Below are positions 32,450-41,023 of a stretch of 52,346 nucleotides of DNA, in pieces. The DNA is from Fimenecus sp045594885 (GTDB lineage Bacteria > Bacillota > Clostridia > Oscillospirales > Acutalibacteraceae): assembly GCA_045594885.1 (NCBI GenBank), contig JAZNZJ010000040.1, positions 1 through 52,346 on the forward strand, read 5' to 3'. A program made the translations under genes and the position numbers. A model generated the notes under the pieces. The model saw only the letters and a program-made list of their open reading frames with translations, was not told the origin of the DNA and did not search any database. Every line of letters starts with the position of its first letter. Position 1 is the stretch's first letter.

Positions 32450-34555
32450 TTGAGAGATAAGAAAAGCTTTAAGTTTCGTGCCACAGCATTTATTGTTGCG
32501 GTTGTTTTTGCAGTTTCAATTTTTATTGCCGACCTTTTTAGAATTCAGGTTGTTGATGATGACGAGTATTCATCACAGAGCATTTATGTTTCTTCTGCCA
32601 ACACTCAAATTGATGCACTCAGGGGCGAAATTCTTGACGCAAACGGTACTGCGTTAGTTTACAACGTGAGCACAAATTCAGTTTATTTTGATGCATCGTA
32701 TTTCCCAAAATCATCACAGAAAGAAGAAAGAAACATAATTGTTCTTTCACTCGTAAATCTGTTTGATAAACATTCTGTTGAATACACAACAAGATTGCCA
32801 ATCACCCTGCAGGGTGACAAATTAGTGTTCACAGAAAATAGTGAAAATGATAAAAAGAAGTTGTTCGGAAAAGATTATCTTAACCTTAATTCATATGCAA
32901 CACCGCAAAACTGTTTTGACGCACTTTGCGAATACTATTCTTTAGAGGGAATGAGTGTTGCAGATGCGGTTAAGGTTGCGAGTGTGTATTTTGCAATGGT
33001 GCAGGCGGATTTCTCAAAGGTCAATCCTTTTACATTTGCCGAAAATGTACCAAATGAACTTGTGCTTATATTGAAAGAGCAGAGCCGTTTTTATCAGGGT
33101 GTTGAAATTCGTGTTGATACTGAACGTGCATACTATGACGGCACAATTGCACCACATATAATTGGATATTATGATTATATCAATGCGGACGAATACGCAT
33201 CTGTTACGGAAGAATACAAAAAAGCACTTGAAAACCCCAATCTCACCGAAGAAGAAAAAGAAATTTTAAAACTTCGTGCATATGGTATGACCGACAAAAT
33301 CGGTAAATTCGGTATTGAAAGTGCAATGGAAAATGAGCTTCGTGGAACTGACGGAGTCGTTACCACAACGACAAACAGTGACGGTACAAAAAATACCGCC
33401 ATTACAACTGCACCTGTAAATGGCAATAATGTTATTTTAACAATTGACGGTCCTTTTCAAAAAGAGGTGCAAGAAATTCTTGCTTCAAGAATTGACAGCA
33501 CAAAGGGAACTGAACGTGTTGCGGCTGCGGGTAGTATTGTTGTAATGGATGTGAATGATTTTTCAATTCTCGCCTGTGCATCTTACCCATATTATGATTT
33601 ATCAACATATAAAGAAAATATTGTTGAACTTAATAATGATAAAACTGCACCCTTGTGGAACAGAGCACTACGCAGTACTTATGCTCCGGGTTCAACGGTT
33701 AAGCCCTTAATGGGTATTGCGGGACTTGAAGAAGGAATAATGACCAAAGACCAAGAAATTAAGTGTACATTTAACTATACTTATTTCCGAGACGTTGTCT
33801 TTAAATGTTATAACACGGGTGGTCACGGTGGCTCACACCTCAATCTTGCAGAGGCTATAAGATATTCTTGTAATATCTATTTCTATGAGGTTGGTAGGCA
33901 ATTGGGTATTTCAAAAATGAATCAGTATTTCAAGATGTTCGGTCTTGGCAGTAAAACAGGTGTTGAACTTACAGAGGCAACGGGTATTGTTGCGGGTCCT
34001 GATGAACGCAAGGCGGCGGGTGGAACTTGGTACCCCGGTGATACTGTTCAGGCGGCAATTGGTCAGTCCGACAACAGTTTTACTCCTATTCAGTTGGCTT
34101 CTTATGTTTCAACCCTTGCAAATGGCGGAACAAGATATAAGGCTCATTTTGTAAAGAGCATTAAGTCAGCGGATTACTCCGAAACACTTTATGAGGCGCA
34201 ACCCGTTGTGCTCGACAAACTTGAAATTTCAAAAAGCTCATTGGACGCAGTTAAAACCGGTATGATTGCAATGGCGAACTCACAACTTGCTTTCCAAAAT
34301 CTTGATTATCAAGTAGCTTCAAAAACAGGTACTGCCGAAGCGGCTAAAAAAGAAAACGGTGTGCTTATTGAATATACTAACGGTTTTATGATTTCTTATG
34401 CCCCCGCCGACAACCCACAGATTGCAGTTGTAATCGCAGTTGAAAACGTTATGTCGGGCGGTCTTGGAAATTATGTTAAAGATGTTTATGATGCATATTT
34501 CAGCCGTTACGCAGATATTTCAGAATCTCAGCAGGGCGGAACAGTACTTTCATAA
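32450..34555 (+). CDS. mrdA: Class B penicillin-binding protein 2 (elongasome transpeptidase)
   Basis: The 701-residue protein has an N-terminal anchor helix (about 8-28), a dimerisation domain (to about 300) and a transpeptidase domain with the three active-site motifs: Ser415-x-x-Lys418 in APGSTVKPL, Ser473-x-Asn475 in YSCNIYF, and Lys625-Thr-Gly in SKTGTAE. It cross-links peptidoglycan during side-wall growth and is a beta-lactam target. The start is a TTG at 32450, justified by aaaggaag eight bases before it and by the normal anchor position. It ends the mre operon; no rodA is nearby. Confidence 0.9.
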   Translation: MRDKKSFKFRATAFIVAVVFAVSIFIADLFRIQVVDDDEYSSQSIYVSSANTQIDALRGEILDANGTALVYNVSTNSVYFDASYFPKSSQKEERNIIVLSLVNLFDKHSVEYTTRLPITLQGDKLVFTENSENDKKKLFGKDYLNLNSYATPQNCFDALCEYYSLEGMSVADAVKVASVYFAMVQADFSKVNPFTFAENVPNELVLILKEQSRFYQGVEIRVDTERAYYDGTIAPHIIGYYDYINADEYASVTEEYKKALENPNLTEEEKEILKLRAYGMTDKIGKFGIESAMENELRGTDGVVTTTTNSDGTKNTAITTAPVNGNNVILTIDGPFQKEVQEILASRIDSTKGTERVAAAGSIVVMDVNDFSILACASYPYYDLSTYKENIVELNNDKTAPLWNRALRSTYAPGSTVKPLMGIAGLEEGIMTKDQEIKCTFNYTYFRDVVFKCYNTGGHGGSHLNLAEAIRYSCNIYFYEVGRQLGISKMNQYFKMFGLGSKTGVELTEATGIVAGPDERKAAGGTWYPGDTVQAAIGQSDNSFTPIQLASYVSTLANGGTRYKAHFVKSIKSADYSETLYEAQPVVLDKLEISKSSLDAVKTGMIAMANSQLAFQNLDYQVASKTGTAEAAKKENGVLIEYTNGFMISYAPADNPQIAVVIAVENVMSGGLGNYVKDVYDAYFSRYADISESQQGGTVLS

Positions 34556-34605
34556 ATGCGGAATGAAACGCAAAACACGACAAATAATAATCTTACAAAA
34601 AACAC

Positions 34606-34634
34606 TTGATTTTTAAAAAGTCTTGTGTTATACT
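34606..34634 (+). promoter_or_regulatory. Promoter of rpsO
   Basis: TTGATT (34606-34611) and TATACT (34629-34634) are 17 bases apart. Transcription would start near 34641, giving a leader of about 100 bases. Confidence 0.75.
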
Positions 34635-34640
34635 ATCAAG

Positions 34641-34742
34641 GCTATCTCTGTGCACTCGGGTGTTTGAGTAATCCCAATGGGAATTCACCTGCTTTCATCT
34701 GGGGCATTTGAGCATAAATTTATTTTAATGAGGTGAAAATCA
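34641..34742 (+). promoter_or_regulatory. Structured rpsO leader, candidate S15 autoregulatory site
   Basis: The leader has GGTG (34660-34663) pairing with CACC (34687-34690) and inner pairs such as CCCAATGGG, next to the S15 start. In Bacillus-type bacteria S15 binds a folded leader of its own mRNA and represses itself. The fold here is suggestive but not compared with the known motifs. Confidence 0.5.
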
Positions 34743-35006
34743 ATGACACAGGCAGAAAAACAGGCTATCATGGCTGAATATGCTGCACATGAGGGTGACA
34801 CAGGTTCTCCTGAAGTTCAAATTGCAGTTCTCACAAAGAGAATCAATGACCTTACAGAGCATCTTAAGGTTAACAAGAAGGACCACCACTCACGTCGCGG
34901 TCTTCTTAAGATGGTTGGTCGCAGAAGAAACCTTCTCGCTTACCTTCAGAAGAAGGATATCGAAAGATACCGTTCAATCGTTGCAAGACTTGGTCTTCGT
35001 AAGTAA
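34743..35006 (+). CDS. rpsO: 30S ribosomal protein S15
   Basis: The 87-residue protein matches S15 in length and motifs: DTGSPEVQIAVLTKRIN, LTEHLKVNKKDHHSRRGLL and RRRNLLAYL. It binds 16S rRNA helices 20-22 early in 30S assembly. An aggtg-type site precedes the ATG. The pnp gene follows after a terminator and palindrome 4, the usual rpsO-pnp order. Confidence 0.97.
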   Translation: MTQAEKQAIMAEYAAHEGDTGSPEVQIAVLTKRINDLTEHLKVNKKDHHSRRGLLKMVGRRRNLLAYLQKKDIERYRSIVARLGLRK

Positions 35007-35017
35007 TCAAAACATTT

Positions 35018-35050
35018 TAAGGCAGATAAGTTTTCGCTTATCTGCCTTGA
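35018..35050 (+). terminator. Terminator after rpsO
   Basis: AAGGCAGATAAG and CTTATCTGCCTT form a perfect 12 bp stem with a TTTTCG loop, followed by GAATTGCTTTT. The T-run is weak, so read-through into pnp is likely. Confidence 0.75.
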
Positions 35051-35065
35051 ATTGCTTTTAATGGT

Positions 35066-35168
35066 AATTAATTACAAGGCAGAAAATCTCGCATTTAGCG
35101 GTAAATAGAGTTTTCAAGCAATTGAAGATTGTATTTATTGCTAAACAGATTTATGCCTTGTGAAATAT
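35066..35168. repeat. Long imperfect palindrome 4 in the pnp leader
   Basis: ACAAGGCAGAAAATCTCGCA (35073-35092) pairs with the GATTTATGCCTTGT arm (35148-35161), inner TTTAGCGGTAAATA (35094-35107) pairs with TATTTATTGCTAAA (35132-35145), and TTCAAGCAATTGAA closes the centre. The hairpin ends about 25 bases before the pnp start codon. Confidence 0.65.
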
Positions 35169-35191
35169 AAAAAATAAGGAAGGTAAAAATT

Positions 35192-37387
35192 ATGTTTTTC
35201 AAGAATTTTAAAGTTTGGGAAACCGAACTTGCAGGTAGAAAATTGACTCTTGAAACAGGCAAAATGGCAGGTCTTGCTAATGCTGCTATTCTTGCTCGTT
35301 ACGGTGAAACAGAAGTTCTTTGTACTGTTACAGCTTCTGCAAAGCCAAGAGAGGGTGTTGATTTCTTTCCACTTTCAGTTGACTATGAAGAAAAAATGTA
35401 TTCAGTAGGTCGAATTCCCGGTTCATTCCAAAGACGTGAAGGCAGAGCAAGTGAAAAGGCAATTCTTACATCACGTTGCATTGACCGTCCTATTCGTCCT
35501 CTTTTCCCTAAAGACCTTAGAAATGACTGTTCAGTAGTTGCTACTGTAATGTCAGTTGACCCTGATTGCTCACCTGAAATCACAGCTATGATTGGTGTTT
35601 CAGCAGCAATCGCTATTTCAGATATTCCTTGGGACGGCCCCGTTTCAGGTGTAAACGTTGGTCTTGTTGACGGTAAAATCGTTATTAACCCAAATCTTGA
35701 AGAAAGAGCAAAGACAGACTTAGTTCTTACAGTTGCATCAACTGCAGACCTTGTTGCTATGATTGAAGCAGGTGCAAACGAAATCGATGATGATACAATG
35801 TTTGATGCAATTATGGCAGGTCACGCAGAAAACCAGAAAATTGTTAAATTCATTCAGGGCATTGTTGATGAGGTTGGTAAGCCAAAATTCGCTTATGAAT
35901 CTTCTGACCCAGACCCAGAAATTATGGCAGAAATCGAAGCATTCTGCATTGAAGACGTTAAGAAAGCTCTTGACACAGACGACAAACTTGTTCGTGACGA
36001 AGCACTTCTTCCAATCTATGAAGCAGTTCACGAAAAGTTTGACGAAAGATTTGAAGGCAACGAAGCAAAGCTTGACGAGATTATGTATCTTGTTCAAAAG
36101 CATGTTGTTCGTGCATGGCTTAAGGATGAACACAAACGTGTTGACGGTCGTGGAATCGACGAAATTCGTCCCCTTAATGCAGAAATTGACCTTATTACTC
36201 GTGCTCACGGTTCAGGTATGTTCACTCGTGGTCAGACTCAGGTTCTCTCAATCGCAACACTCGGACCTATGGGTGATGCACAGCAGCTTGACGGACTTGA
36301 CGAGCAGACAGAAAAAAGATATATTCACCACTACAACTTCCCATCATACTCTGTTGGTGAAACAAAGCCTTCACGTGGCCCCGGCAGAAGAGAAATCGGC
36401 CACGGTGCTCTTGCAGAAAAGGCTCTTGTTCCTGTTATTCCATCAGTTGATGAATTCCCATATGCAATCCGTGTAGTTTCAGAAGTTCTTTCTTCAAACG
36501 GTTCAACCTCACAGGGCTCAATCTGTGGCTCAACTCTTGCTCTTATGGCAGCAGGTGTTCCGATTAAAGCTCCCGTTGCAGGTATCTCTTGTGGTCTTAT
36601 CACAGGTGATGAGGGTGTTTACGGCGACTTTATGACAATGGTTGACATTCAGGGCCTTGAAGACTTCTATGGCGATATGGACTTTAAAGTTGCAGGTACA
36701 AAGAAGGGTATCACAGCAATTCAGATGGACCTTAAGGTTCACGGCCTTACTGCTGAAATCATCAAAGAAGCATTTGCAAAAACTCACAAAGCAAGAGAAT
36801 ATATCCTTGATGAAATTATGCTTCCTTGCATTGCAGAGCCAAGAGCAGAACTTTCAAAGTATGCTCCAAAAATGCTCTCAACAAAGATTGACCCTGAAAA
36901 AATCGGTGATGTTATCGGTAAGCAGGGTAAGGTTATTCAAAAGATTCAGGCTGACTGCGAAGTTAAGATTGACATTGAAGAAGACGGACGTGTATTTATT
37001 TCAGGTATCGACCTTGAAAATGCAAAACGTGCTCTTTCAATTGTTGAACTTATCGCAAAAGACCCAGAAATCGGTGCAATCTACAATGGTGTGGTAACTC
37101 GTCTTATGAGCTTCGGTGCATTCGTTGAAATCGCTCCCGGTAAAGAGGGACTTGTTCACATCAGCCGTCTTGATGTTAAACGCACAGAAAAGGTAGAAGA
37201 TGTTGTAAATGTTGGTGACACAGTGCTTGTAAAGGTGCTTGAAATTGACGACCAAGGCAGACTTAACCTTTCTCGTCGTGATGCTCTTATTGAAGTTAAG
37301 GGACTTACTCCTGAAAACGAAATCGACGAAGAGCCCAAGAAACGTGACGGCGGTAAAAGACGTTTTAACAGACGCAACCACGAATAA
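35192..37387 (+). CDS. pnp: Polyribonucleotide nucleotidyltransferase (PNPase)
   Basis: The 731-residue enzyme degrades RNA 3' to 5' with phosphate and can add tails. Two RNase PH cores are present (about 10-220 and 315-550; FTRGQTQVL, RREIGHGALAEKAL, ICGSTLALMAAGVPI), then a KH domain (KIGDVIGKQGKVIQKI, about 565-625) and an S1 domain (GVVTRLMSFGAFVEI, about 630-695). Length is normal for a full PNPase. The aaggaagg site precedes the start. The long hairpin just upstream recalls E. coli pnp, whose leader hairpin is cut by RNase III and then attacked by PNPase itself. Confidence 0.96.
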   Translation: MFFKNFKVWETELAGRKLTLETGKMAGLANAAILARYGETEVLCTVTASAKPREGVDFFPLSVDYEEKMYSVGRIPGSFQRREGRASEKAILTSRCIDRPIRPLFPKDLRNDCSVVATVMSVDPDCSPEITAMIGVSAAIAISDIPWDGPVSGVNVGLVDGKIVINPNLEERAKTDLVLTVASTADLVAMIEAGANEIDDDTMFDAIMAGHAENQKIVKFIQGIVDEVGKPKFAYESSDPDPEIMAEIEAFCIEDVKKALDTDDKLVRDEALLPIYEAVHEKFDERFEGNEAKLDEIMYLVQKHVVRAWLKDEHKRVDGRGIDEIRPLNAEIDLITRAHGSGMFTRGQTQVLSIATLGPMGDAQQLDGLDEQTEKRYIHHYNFPSYSVGETKPSRGPGRREIGHGALAEKALVPVIPSVDEFPYAIRVVSEVLSSNGSTSQGSICGSTLALMAAGVPIKAPVAGISCGLITGDEGVYGDFMTMVDIQGLEDFYGDMDFKVAGTKKGITAIQMDLKVHGLTAEIIKEAFAKTHKAREYILDEIMLPCIAEPRAELSKYAPKMLSTKIDPEKIGDVIGKQGKVIQKIQADCEVKIDIEEDGRVFISGIDLENAKRALSIVELIAKDPEIGAIYNGVVTRLMSFGAFVEIAPGKEGLVHISRLDVKRTEKVEDVVNVGDTVLVKVLEIDDQGRLNLSRRDALIEVKGLTPENEIDEEPKKRDGGKRRFNRRNHE

Positions 37388-37410
37388 AGTGCAAAGTTAA
37401 TAAATAACAG

Positions 37411-37443
37411 TACGGCGGGAGTTTTCTCCCGCCATTACTTTTG
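37411..37443 (+). terminator. Terminator after pnp
   Basis: GGCGGGAG and CTCCCGCC pair around TTTT, followed by ATTACTTTTG. Confidence 0.8.
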
Positions 37444-37644
37444 CCTATAAATTTGAATTTGTCGGGCTAATGAATTGGCTTCCCCTTGAGGGGAAGCTGT
37501 CACGAAGTGACTGATGAGGTGTAGGTTGCGATAGCAACCGTTACATATAATCAATTAGTTTTCCACCTCATCCGTCTTTGCCTTACGGCAAATCCACCTT
37601 CCCCTCAAGGGGAAGGCAAATGACTCTGACAAACCCCCAATTTT
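37442..37644. mobile_element. MITE-like composite repeat 2
   Basis: It starts TGCCTATAAATTTGAATTTG and ends GACAAACCCCCAATTT, matching the ends of the copy at 28701-28866. Inside are two opposed units: CTTCCCCTTGAGGGGAAG...ATGAGGTG (about 37480-37522) and CCACCTCATC...CTTCCCCTCAAGGGGAAG (about 37563-37616). The units face the opposite way from those in copy 1. No reading frame of note is present. It fills most of the gap between pnp and galU. Confidence 0.7.
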
Positions 37645-37705
37645 CAAACTTTTCCGCTCTCTTCGTGAGGGAAAATTAAAAACAAATAAATAATAAAACA
37701 ATAAT

Positions 37706-37750
37706 AAAACAGACTCAAATGGAATTATCCAAAAGAGTCTGTTTTTTAGT
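37706..37750 (-). terminator. Terminator of the galU transcript
   Basis: AAAACAGACTC and GAGTCTGTTTT form an 11 bp stem around an 18-base loop, A-rich on the left. On the minus strand the stem is followed by a T-run, as expected for a terminator of galU. Confidence 0.75.
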
Positions 37751-37761
37751 ATGCTATAGAA

Positions 37762-38637
37762 TTATAATGTCTTTGCTAATTCTTTGATATATGCTTTAAA
37801 ATCTTCGCTGATTTCGGGGTGCTTAAGGGCAACCTCACAATTTGCCTTCATAATACCCATTTTGTTACCCATATCGTAACGTGTACCCTCATAATCAAGA
37901 GCAATAACACCCTTTGTCTGTGCGAGAGTCTTCATGGCATCTGTAAGCTGAAGTTCGTTGCCGGCACCCTTGGGAGTGCTTTCGAGAATGTCAAAAATTT
38001 CGGGTGGCATAACAACACGGCCGAGAATTGAATAGTTTGACAAGATTTCTTCGGGCTTGGGTTTTTCAATCATATCGGTGCAATTGAAAACTTTTTCTTC
38101 AATTGGCTCAACTGCAAGTGAACAGTATTTTGTAACGTCCTTTGCGGGAACTTCTTTAACACCAACTACACCCTTGCCGTATTTTTCATAAGCATCAATA
38201 AGCTGCTTTGTAACGGGGTCACCATCTGAAATGAACACGTCATCACCATAAAGAATTGCAAAAGGCTCGTTGCCCACAAAATTCTTTGCACAAAGAACTG
38301 CGTGACCTAATCCGCCCGTTTCTTTTTGACGAAGAAAATATGTATTGCAAAGCTTTGAACATTCAACAACTGAATCGTAAAGTTCTTTTTTGTCAGGATT
38401 TTTACTCAATTTGTCCTCAAGCTCATAAGCATGGTCAAAATGGTCTTCAATAACACCTTTACCGCGATTGGTGATAATAAGAACATCTGTAATACCTGAC
38501 TTTGCCGCTTCTTCAACAAGATATTGAATAGCGGGCTTGTCAACAATATTGAGCATCTCTTTTGGAACTGCTTTTGAAGCAGGCAGAACTCTTGTGCCCA
38601 AACCTGCCGCCGGGATAATTGCCTTTGTAATTTTCAT
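37762..38637 (-). CDS. galU: UTP-glucose-1-phosphate uridylyltransferase
   Basis: The 291-residue enzyme makes UDP-glucose, the donor for glycogen-like polymers, glycolipids and wall sugars. The N-terminal nucleotidyl-transfer signature is IPAAGLGTRVLPASKAVPKE; FAILYGDDVFIS and YDMGNKMGIMKAN follow in family order. The ATG at 38637 is preferred over a TTG at 38643 because gaggag sits seven bases before it. The zinc-ribbon/DUF2628 gene ends 15 bases upstream on the same strand. Confidence 0.95.
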   Translation of the reverse strand: MKITKAIIPAAGLGTRVLPASKAVPKEMLNIVDKPAIQYLVEEAAKSGITDVLIITNRGKGVIEDHFDHAYELEDKLSKNPDKKELYDSVVECSKLCNTYFLRQKETGGLGHAVLCAKNFVGNEPFAILYGDDVFISDGDPVTKQLIDAYEKYGKGVVGVKEVPAKDVTKYCSLAVEPIEEKVFNCTDMIEKPKPEEILSNYSILGRVVMPPEIFDILESTPKGAGNELQLTDAMKTLAQTKGVIALDYEGTRYDMGNKMGIMKANCEVALKHPEISEDFKAYIKELAKTL

Positions 38638-38651
38638 AACCAATCTCCTCT

Positions 38652-39620
38652 TTATTTATTTATCATTAAATAAATCATGTTTATTGCCATTGCGGCAGTT
38701 GAATATGCCATAGCCGCAAGAAGTGCCTTGATTGTTGAGATTCCGCCGGATTTGAAAAACTGAAGTCTTCTAAAATCTTCATCACTAAGATATTCCTTGT
38801 CGTTGACCTCGTTTTTGATTTTTCTTATATTTTCAACAGTATAGTTGTAATACCACTTGTTTGCATTAAAACCTGCAACAAGTCTGAGTGCAAGTGTTAT
38901 GCCCGACTGCACAAGCAAGAAAACAAGACCTGTTGAGTTGTTCTGATATATTTCTTTTTGTTCAAGAAGTGCTTCATATGCTTCTTCTTCAGTAAGAGTT
39001 GTTATTGAGTCTGCGTATTTTTCTTCCCATTCCGCAAGGTCATAAGATAATTTTTCCACCGATGGAATAAAAGAAAAGGCAACAGAAATAACAAAGAATA
39101 TTGATAAAAATATTATACCTAATTTGTGAAGCTTTCTGTAAAAGAACCAATATGGTGTAAACAAAAATGCTGCCCAGTTGAATGTTCTTTTACCCTCTTT
39201 TAATGCAAAGAATTTCTTTAAGTATTTAAAGGGACTCGCTTGAACAAATTCTACCGCTTCTTCTGTTGTAACGTTTTCATCAAGGTTTTTCGGGTAAAGG
39301 TTAAAGGGATTTTGCCCCACTCCGAAAAATACTGTTGACGGTGCATTTTGCGAATTGTTTACGGTGTTGTCAAAGTGCATATCGGGTGGTGATGGTTCTT
39401 TTGATTCGTCATTAGTTTCGACGGGTTGAGAAGAATTCACACTCTCCCAACGATAGCCGTCACGATGCTTTTCGTTGTTTGCACATTCACCATTTTTCTT
39501 ATAGCATTCACGGTGATGGGGTGTTCCGCACAGCGGACAAACCACAATGTCGTCATTCTCTTCAAAAGCTGAATGACAAATCGGACACTCCTCATTAGTG
39601 TATCTAAATTTATTGCTCAT
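38652..39620 (-). CDS. RING-like zinc-finger and DUF2628-type membrane protein
   Basis: The 322-residue protein opens with a treble-clef/RING-like zinc finger (CPICHSAFEENDDIVVCPLCGTPHHRECYKKNGEC; Cys and His spaced as in prokaryotic RING family 1, here described by its key residues). A disordered linker (about 65-140) follows, then a domain with FNWAAFLFTPYWFFYRKL, the hallmark of DUF2628, and three to four membrane helices. Function is unknown; such proteins may sort or modify membrane proteins. The ATG two bases after the SAH-hydrolase stop (TAAAATG) indicates coupling; an alternative start at 39629 overlaps it. Confidence 0.75.
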   Translation of the reverse strand: MSNKFRYTNEECPICHSAFEENDDIVVCPLCGTPHHRECYKKNGECANNEKHRDGYRWESVNSSQPVETNDESKEPSPPDMHFDNTVNNSQNAPSTVFFGVGQNPFNLYPKNLDENVTTEEAVEFVQASPFKYLKKFFALKEGKRTFNWAAFLFTPYWFFYRKLHKLGIIFLSIFFVISVAFSFIPSVEKLSYDLAEWEEKYADSITTLTEEEAYEALLEQKEIYQNNSTGLVFLLVQSGITLALRLVAGFNANKWYYNYTVENIRKIKNEVNDKEYLSDEDFRRLQFFKSGGISTIKALLAAMAYSTAAMAINMIYLMINK

Positions 39621-39621
39621 T

Positions 39622-40866
39622 TTAAACATTCCAACTGTTGATATATTTCTCTTGTTCAGGTGAGAGCACGTCAATATTAGTGCCCCAACTGTTGAGTTTT
39701 CTCAACGCAACCTTTCTGTCAATTTCTTCGGGCACGTCAATAACTGATACCGAAAGATTTCCTTTATTTTTAACAATGAATTCAGCGCAAAGCGCCTGAA
39801 TTGAAAAACTCATATCCATAATTTCTGCAGGGTGGCCGTCGCCTGCGGCAAGGTTTACTAATCTACCCTCTGCAATAACGCTGATTGTTCTGCCGTCAGC
39901 GAGAGTATAACCCATAATATTCTTTCTCTGCGGAGCAATTTTAACCGCCAATGCTTCAAGGTCGGGAAGATTAATTTCAACATTAAAGTGACCTGCGTTG
40001 CAACAGATTGCACCGTCTTTCATATTTTGAAAGGCTTTTTTGGTGATGACGTCTTTACAGCCTGTTACGGTTACAAAGAAATCACCATATTTCGCAGCCT
40101 CGGTCATTTCCATAACATCAAAACCGTCCATACGGGCTTCCATTGCTTTAATGGGGTCAATTTCTGTAACAATAACTTGAGCATTGAGCCCCTTTGCACG
40201 CATTGCAACACCCTTACCGCACCAACCGTAGCCTGCAACAACAACGGTTTTGCCTGCAACAATAAGGTTTGTTGTTCTGTTTATACCGTCCCATACTGAC
40301 TGACCTGTGCCGTAACGGTTATCAAAAAGATATTTGCATTTTGCATTGTTAACTGCAATCATCGGGAATTTGAGTTCGCCCGCTTTTGCCATTGAAACAA
40401 GACGGATTATACCCGTTGTTGTTTCTTCGCATCCGCCCAACACATTTGGTAATAATTCGGGGTATTCATTGTGAATGAGATTGACAAGGTCGCCACCGTC
40501 ATCAATTATAACATCGGGACCAACCTTGATAACTTCACGAAGATGTGCCATATATTCTTGAGGGGTTGCATTGTACCACGCAAAAACATTAAGTCCGTTG
40601 TGAGCCAAAGCCGCTGCAACATCGTCTTGAGTTGAAAGTGGGTTTGAGCCTGTCACATACATTTCTGCTCCGCCTGCCGCTAAAACTGTGCAAAGATATG
40701 CGGTTTTTGCTTCAAGGTGAATTGAAAGAGCCACCTTTAAATTCTTAAATGGCTTTGTTTCTGAAAAATCTTTCTCTATGCTGCGAAGGACGGGCATATG
40801 TGCCTTTACCCAATTAATTTTTTGCTGACCTGATTCATAAAGTGAAATGTCACGTACAAGACTCAT
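39622..40866 (-). CDS. ahcY: S-adenosylhomocysteine hydrolase (short form)
   Basis: The 414-residue enzyme splits S-adenosylhomocysteine into adenosine and homocysteine, keeping methyltransferases from product inhibition. Motifs: SIHLEAKTAYL, GGCEETTTGIIRL, NNAKCKYLFDNRYGTGQSVWDGI, the NAD loop VAGYGWCGKGVA, NAGHFNVEI. It lacks the roughly 40-residue insert of the eukaryotic and many bacterial forms, as in Thermotoga and archaea. The ATG at 40866 has a ggagc site; a more distal in-frame start adds a poorly conserved lead. It heads the minus-strand run with the DUF2628 gene and galU. No SAH riboswitch is visible in the short leader. Confidence 0.95.
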   Translation of the reverse strand: MSLVRDISLYESGQQKINWVKAHMPVLRSIEKDFSETKPFKNLKVALSIHLEAKTAYLCTVLAAGGAEMYVTGSNPLSTQDDVAAALAHNGLNVFAWYNATPQEYMAHLREVIKVGPDVIIDDGGDLVNLIHNEYPELLPNVLGGCEETTTGIIRLVSMAKAGELKFPMIAVNNAKCKYLFDNRYGTGQSVWDGINRTTNLIVAGKTVVVAGYGWCGKGVAMRAKGLNAQVIVTEIDPIKAMEARMDGFDVMEMTEAAKYGDFFVTVTGCKDVITKKAFQNMKDGAICCNAGHFNVEINLPDLEALAVKIAPQRKNIMGYTLADGRTISVIAEGRLVNLAAGDGHPAEIMDMSFSIQALCAEFIVKNKGNLSVSVIDVPEEIDRKVALRKLNSWGTNIDVLSPEQEKYINSWNV

Positions 40867-40955
40867 TTTATCTGCTCCGATACTGTATATTATTAAATTA
40901 TATAATACCATAATACCTATTAAAAATCAATAGAATGATATTTGTGCAGAAATAA

Positions 40956-40984
40956 TTGACAATAATTTAAGTTTGTGTCATAAT
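40956..40984 (+). promoter_or_regulatory. Promoter of the lipoprotein gene
   Basis: TTGACA (40956-40961) and CATAAT (40979-40984) are 17 bases apart; the start codon lies 40 bases further on. Confidence 0.7.
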
Positions 40985-41023
40985 TATCTTGAATAACAAT
41001 CCAAAGAAAGTGGAGGGAAACAA

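Noticed and set aside
35763..36476. 237-residue plus-strand frame within pnp
   Set aside because: It is an out-of-frame shadow of a strongly conserved gene with low-complexity Gln/Leu/Lys content.
40866..40950. SAH riboswitch upstream of S-adenosylhomocysteinase
   Set aside because: The leader is short and AT-rich, with no sign of the conserved stems of known SAH riboswitches.
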